Origin: Tubiluchus corallicola
Lineage: Eukaryota > Priapulida > Priapulimorpha > Priapulimorphida > Tubiluchidae
Direction of reading: 5' to 3'
Length of the DNA: 64,000 nt
Assembly (NCBI GenBank): GCA_030141605.1
Contig: JAQGDQ010000024.1
Span: 451,501-515,500 of the forward strand
The translations under genes were made by a program, and so were the position numbers. Positions within the stretch are counted from its first letter, which is position 1. The number at the start of each line of letters is the position of its first letter. Of the stretch, positions 60,905 through 64,000 are shown in pieces. Under the pieces are notes generated by a model that was given only the letters and a program-made list of their open reading frames with translations, had not been told where the DNA came from and searched no databases.

Positions 60905-61576
60905 GCCACATTTCTCGAGGTATTTTACATTTTAATTGAAAAAACTCAATTTTCACGGAATCATTAAGAATGTGGTCATTGCTTTGTTATTCTTTGTACT
61001 AACAATGATTGTTAGTTGTGTATCGTTTTTCCTGTTCAGAAATCCGATCTCAGTATGTGCATTCAGTCTGTCCCGTATACACAAAAGCATTTCCCTGGAA
61101 TTACCTAGTTATATAATAAAAAGTATATCATCGCAAATTTATGTTTATTTGTTTGTATGTTTACTGCCTAGTTCTTATCAGTACTTTTGTTGAAGATGTT
61201 TTCGAGATTTATTTTGGTTTCTGTTCAATTAGGTAGCAAGACATTGATCTCAGTATTAAGATCTGGGCACATTCATTGCAAACTGAGCACCTCCCAAATG
61301 TTCTTGGCTGTTATATAGCTAAGTGGTCACGATATCCACTGAGTGACAAATGTTGTGCAATGCTAACCCTGGTCAGTAAGTGGATGGTTGATCGCTTGGA
61401 AAACTGCTTTGGGCATTTTCGTTTGTCAAATTGTCATATTACCCTGGCCATTTAGTTTGTGACTGGAGGACGTATAGGGTTACAACGTGGCCAAGATACC
61501 TGTGTGGTTTTATTGTCTCATTTTAGAAGACTGTCCTGCATTAATGAAAGTTTCACTCCTAAGTGCAAAATGCCTA

Positions 61577-61926
61577 TTAGGGGTGAGCATGTCCAAATCG
61601 AATTTGATTCGAACAAGTTTTTTAGTTCGATTTCGATTCGAACCTAAAGTTATAGATTCTAATAATTCAGCACTAAAACTATAATTGCGTTCTTTATCAT
61701 TAAAACATTGGAAACATCGTACAATCAGCGCATTTTGGCTGCAGTATTTCTGTGCACTATTTTCAAACAAATTGTTAGTCTTTTTATTACAGCAAAAAAT
61801 CAAGTAATATGCTGGATTTTTGCGAGACCGCTTTTTATTAACGGTTCGAAAATCTTTGCAATTGAATTCGGATTCGAAATTCGGTTTGACTCAATAGTCG
61901 CAAATTTGATTTGATCGAATTCCAAT
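61577..61926. repeat. Dispersed repeat, copy 2 (TTAGGRGTGAGCAT family)
   Basis: Same family and orientation as 52721-53094, starting TTAGGGGTGAGCAT. Both ends are rich in TTCGAATT words and so partly palindromic. It lies downstream of RUSC. Confidence 0.7.
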
Positions 61927-62185
61927 AATCCATTGGATTATGTGATAACCTGTAAACAGAAAGTAGCCTGTGAAATAACAGAATGGAAACTAAGAACAAG
62001 TCACTCCATATGTTGGGTTTATTTTACTGTTATCACTTAAACTTGGAAAAATATAACAAAGAAATTTGCAAAGAATTGCCTGTAAAGTATAAATGTCAAA
62101 TTTACTACCTCTGAATAAAAATTTTCAAGTGTGGTGATTGTTGCTATTCACTGGAAAATCGTAACGTAACTGGGAGACTTCGTGA

Positions 62186-62370
62186 CTTTTCCTAAACACG
62201 TCATGGCTTGCCGTAAGAATGTGCTGCTTAAATTAATTCAGATTTCTGCAGCTTGCCTAATGTTCACGCAAAATGTTACAAAATTAGCTATCTAATTTTT
62301 TCGTAAAAACTTATACTTTCGATGAAAATTGACAGTGCACTACTTTTCTTCAAGATGTATGACGTCATTA
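62186..62370. repeat. Undivided copy of the repeat split at 29-30 kb
   Basis: Continuous homologue of 29025-29114 plus 30120-30230, roughly three-quarters identical by eye. It serves as the empty-site comparison for the LINE insertion. Confidence 0.6.
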
Positions 62371-63076
62371 GAAGGAGAATGAACATTGAAAATGGGAGCG
62401 CCCATGCATGATTTGATTGCGACTTTAAAGTGATTTTACTAATTACACAAGGCGCTTTTTGCAGTTTTAATACTAAATCCTTCTAAAAAATATTGGGAAC
62501 ATTGAAATAAGCCTAGAAACTTCAAGAAGCCTTGTCCTTTCCTTTAGAGTGAAAATAAATTTTAAAAATAAGTTTACGACTTAAAGTGTCCTATGAAGGA
62601 AATTATGATGACACAACTGATTTTACCAAGGTGTGAGAAAGCTTTAAATATATTGGGTGAATCAGATAATTATTATAGAGTTAGATCTAAAAATAATTGA
62701 AACAAAAAAGTTGTTAACAATAAATAGTAGGATACAAAAAGTAACAAATGTAGGACAAAAATGGGTCTGGAAATAAAAATTTAGTATAACAATGTATGTA
62801 TATGCATGCTAAAGTAATTGCAGACTGTCTACATTGGTGTTAAATCACTTACATGTTAAACTTTTGGCTCACTCTTAGGATTTTTACTTTTCTCTGTATG
62901 ATAACAAAGTATACACAATAAAGTAGGGAAAGTCCTTCTGCGCAGTAGTTCGCGCAGTTAGTGTCGCCCTAGCGGCTATTCAGTGCGGCCTGTTGTTGTC
63001 AGGTACGCAACAGCGCAGGCTGTGGGTACTGTAGCAGATGAATTGATGAGACCATCAAAACCAGCCCGGTTAACAG

Positions 63077-63153
63077 GCGCTCATAAATTGCTCAGCAGTG
63101 AGTTGCAAAAACACAAAAAGATATCTTTTTAAATTTCGCAAGGATGCAGCCAG
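63077..63153 (+). CDS. Exon with the start of a THAP-type zinc finger (partial gene)
   Basis: After a possible acceptor (TTAACAG) the frame reads QALINCSAVSCKNTKRY, LFKFRKDAAR, ending at GTAATT. The C-x4-C pair, followed by an F-x-F-RKD-like block, is the beginning of THAP domains (C2CH DNA-binding modules of THAP proteins and P-element-type transposases). The second half (the W, C and H ligands) was not found in the last 850 bases, and no ATG was identified, so it could be the start of a gene leaving the window or a relic. The 130 bases upstream are GC-rich, unlike the surroundings. Confidence 0.45.
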
Positions 63154-64000
63154 GTAATTATAATAAAATGTTAATTATAACACAGTTTTGAAACTTTGGT
63201 TACTAGTTAAATATTTTGTACGCTAAGCAAAGACTGCAAGGCCTACATCTCTCTTTGACGATTTATAGCAGCTGTTATCTTTTTGAATATTATTTAAAGT
63301 AAGCATAAGGCGTTAAGAATAATTTGTAGTTAAAATAAAAATTATTATAATCATATCTCATAAAAATTAATAGGCTTATTTACAAAAGAAGTTAAGAAAG
63401 TTGATCAAAAGAAAGAATACCTGGCTCATGTAGTATTCGATTTCTGGAGAAATATTTTTTCTAAAAAACATTTCTATTTCATATGTTCTTATCAGGAAAT
63501 ATAACTTGAAGATATATTAGGCCTGACTTTCATGTGTAATACCTTTCATAGAAAAAAATCGATTTTTTCAGAAGAGCAAATAATTTTCCAGAACATAACT
63601 TAATCTAAACATCTGCTTGTTTTGTTAATTCCAAGTTAAAAAATGTTTAAAAAGCATATAATCATACATTGGCCTTTGTTATGAGTTGGAGTTAGTTATA
63701 AAATGACGTTGAACAAGCAGAGATGTATTTACGACATTACTGCTCTTTTTTATTATCAGTGAACAAAAAATAACTGAAGGAAACATCAGAGCTGTCATCC
63801 TAAGCAGCCGATATAACTTCCAACTCTATAACAACCAACTAACTATGTCAAAACCTAGTTAAAGAATTTAGGCGAGAAGCATAAATTAGAATCTGCACGC
63901 GTGTCATAATACCTTATAATATCATGTGCAGACATTACTTATATTTGGCCTAATTTTTTAAGATTCAGTTAGGCTTACATCAAAATAAATGTTCATTAAA

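Overview
The window is animal nuclear DNA. It is AT-rich, with spliced genes (GT-AG introns, mostly 0.3-3 kb), microsatellites, decayed LINE-type retrotransposons and short inverted-repeat DNA transposons. The species cannot be fixed from sequence alone. The presence of both AP-4 and a RUSC-type protein, and the intron sizes, suggest an invertebrate that kept AP-4, which Drosophila and C. elegans lost.

Three genes are recognisable, and all exon joins below were checked by hand for GT/AG borders and reading phase. (1) Positions 772-13852, minus strand: the 5' half of a pyruvate kinase gene, whose 3' half runs off the left edge. Six shared exons are preceded by four separate short candidate first exons. 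Each has its own ATG and each ends in phase 0, so all four can join shared exon 2. (2) Positions 17590-28553, minus strand: the epsilon large subunit of the AP-4 adaptor complex (AP4E1-like), 15 exons and 834 codons. The trunk is complete, but the protein stops shortly after the conserved LASSLF hinge motif and has no C-terminal appendage (ear). (3) Positions 43119-59138, plus strand: a RUN and SH3 domain protein (RUSC1/RUSC2-like), 10 coding exons and 2160 codons, with one 4380-base exon. A possible fourth gene enters at the right: one exon near 63.1 kb encodes the start of a THAP-type zinc finger.

The gene set makes sense together. AP-4 packages ATG9A at the trans-Golgi network, and RUSC proteins are AP-4 accessory factors that carry those vesicles outward on kinesin, so a vesicle coat subunit and its transport adaptor are neighbours here, head to head. 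From memory of the human map, PKLR and RUSC1 lie close together at 1q22, while PKM and AP4E1 are both on 15q, so this window may preserve an ancestral linkage.

The remainder is introns and repeat-filled intergenic DNA. The clearest items are a 300-base inverted duplication flanking AP4E1 exons (a fold-back in the pre-mRNA), an interstitial telomere-like tract, a 252-base (GA)n run, a 3 x 45 bp minisatellite, several short inverted-repeat elements with target duplications, and a LINE fragment inserted into a repeat whose undivided copy lies 33 kb away. No bacterial, CRISPR, rRNA or convincing tRNA features were seen.
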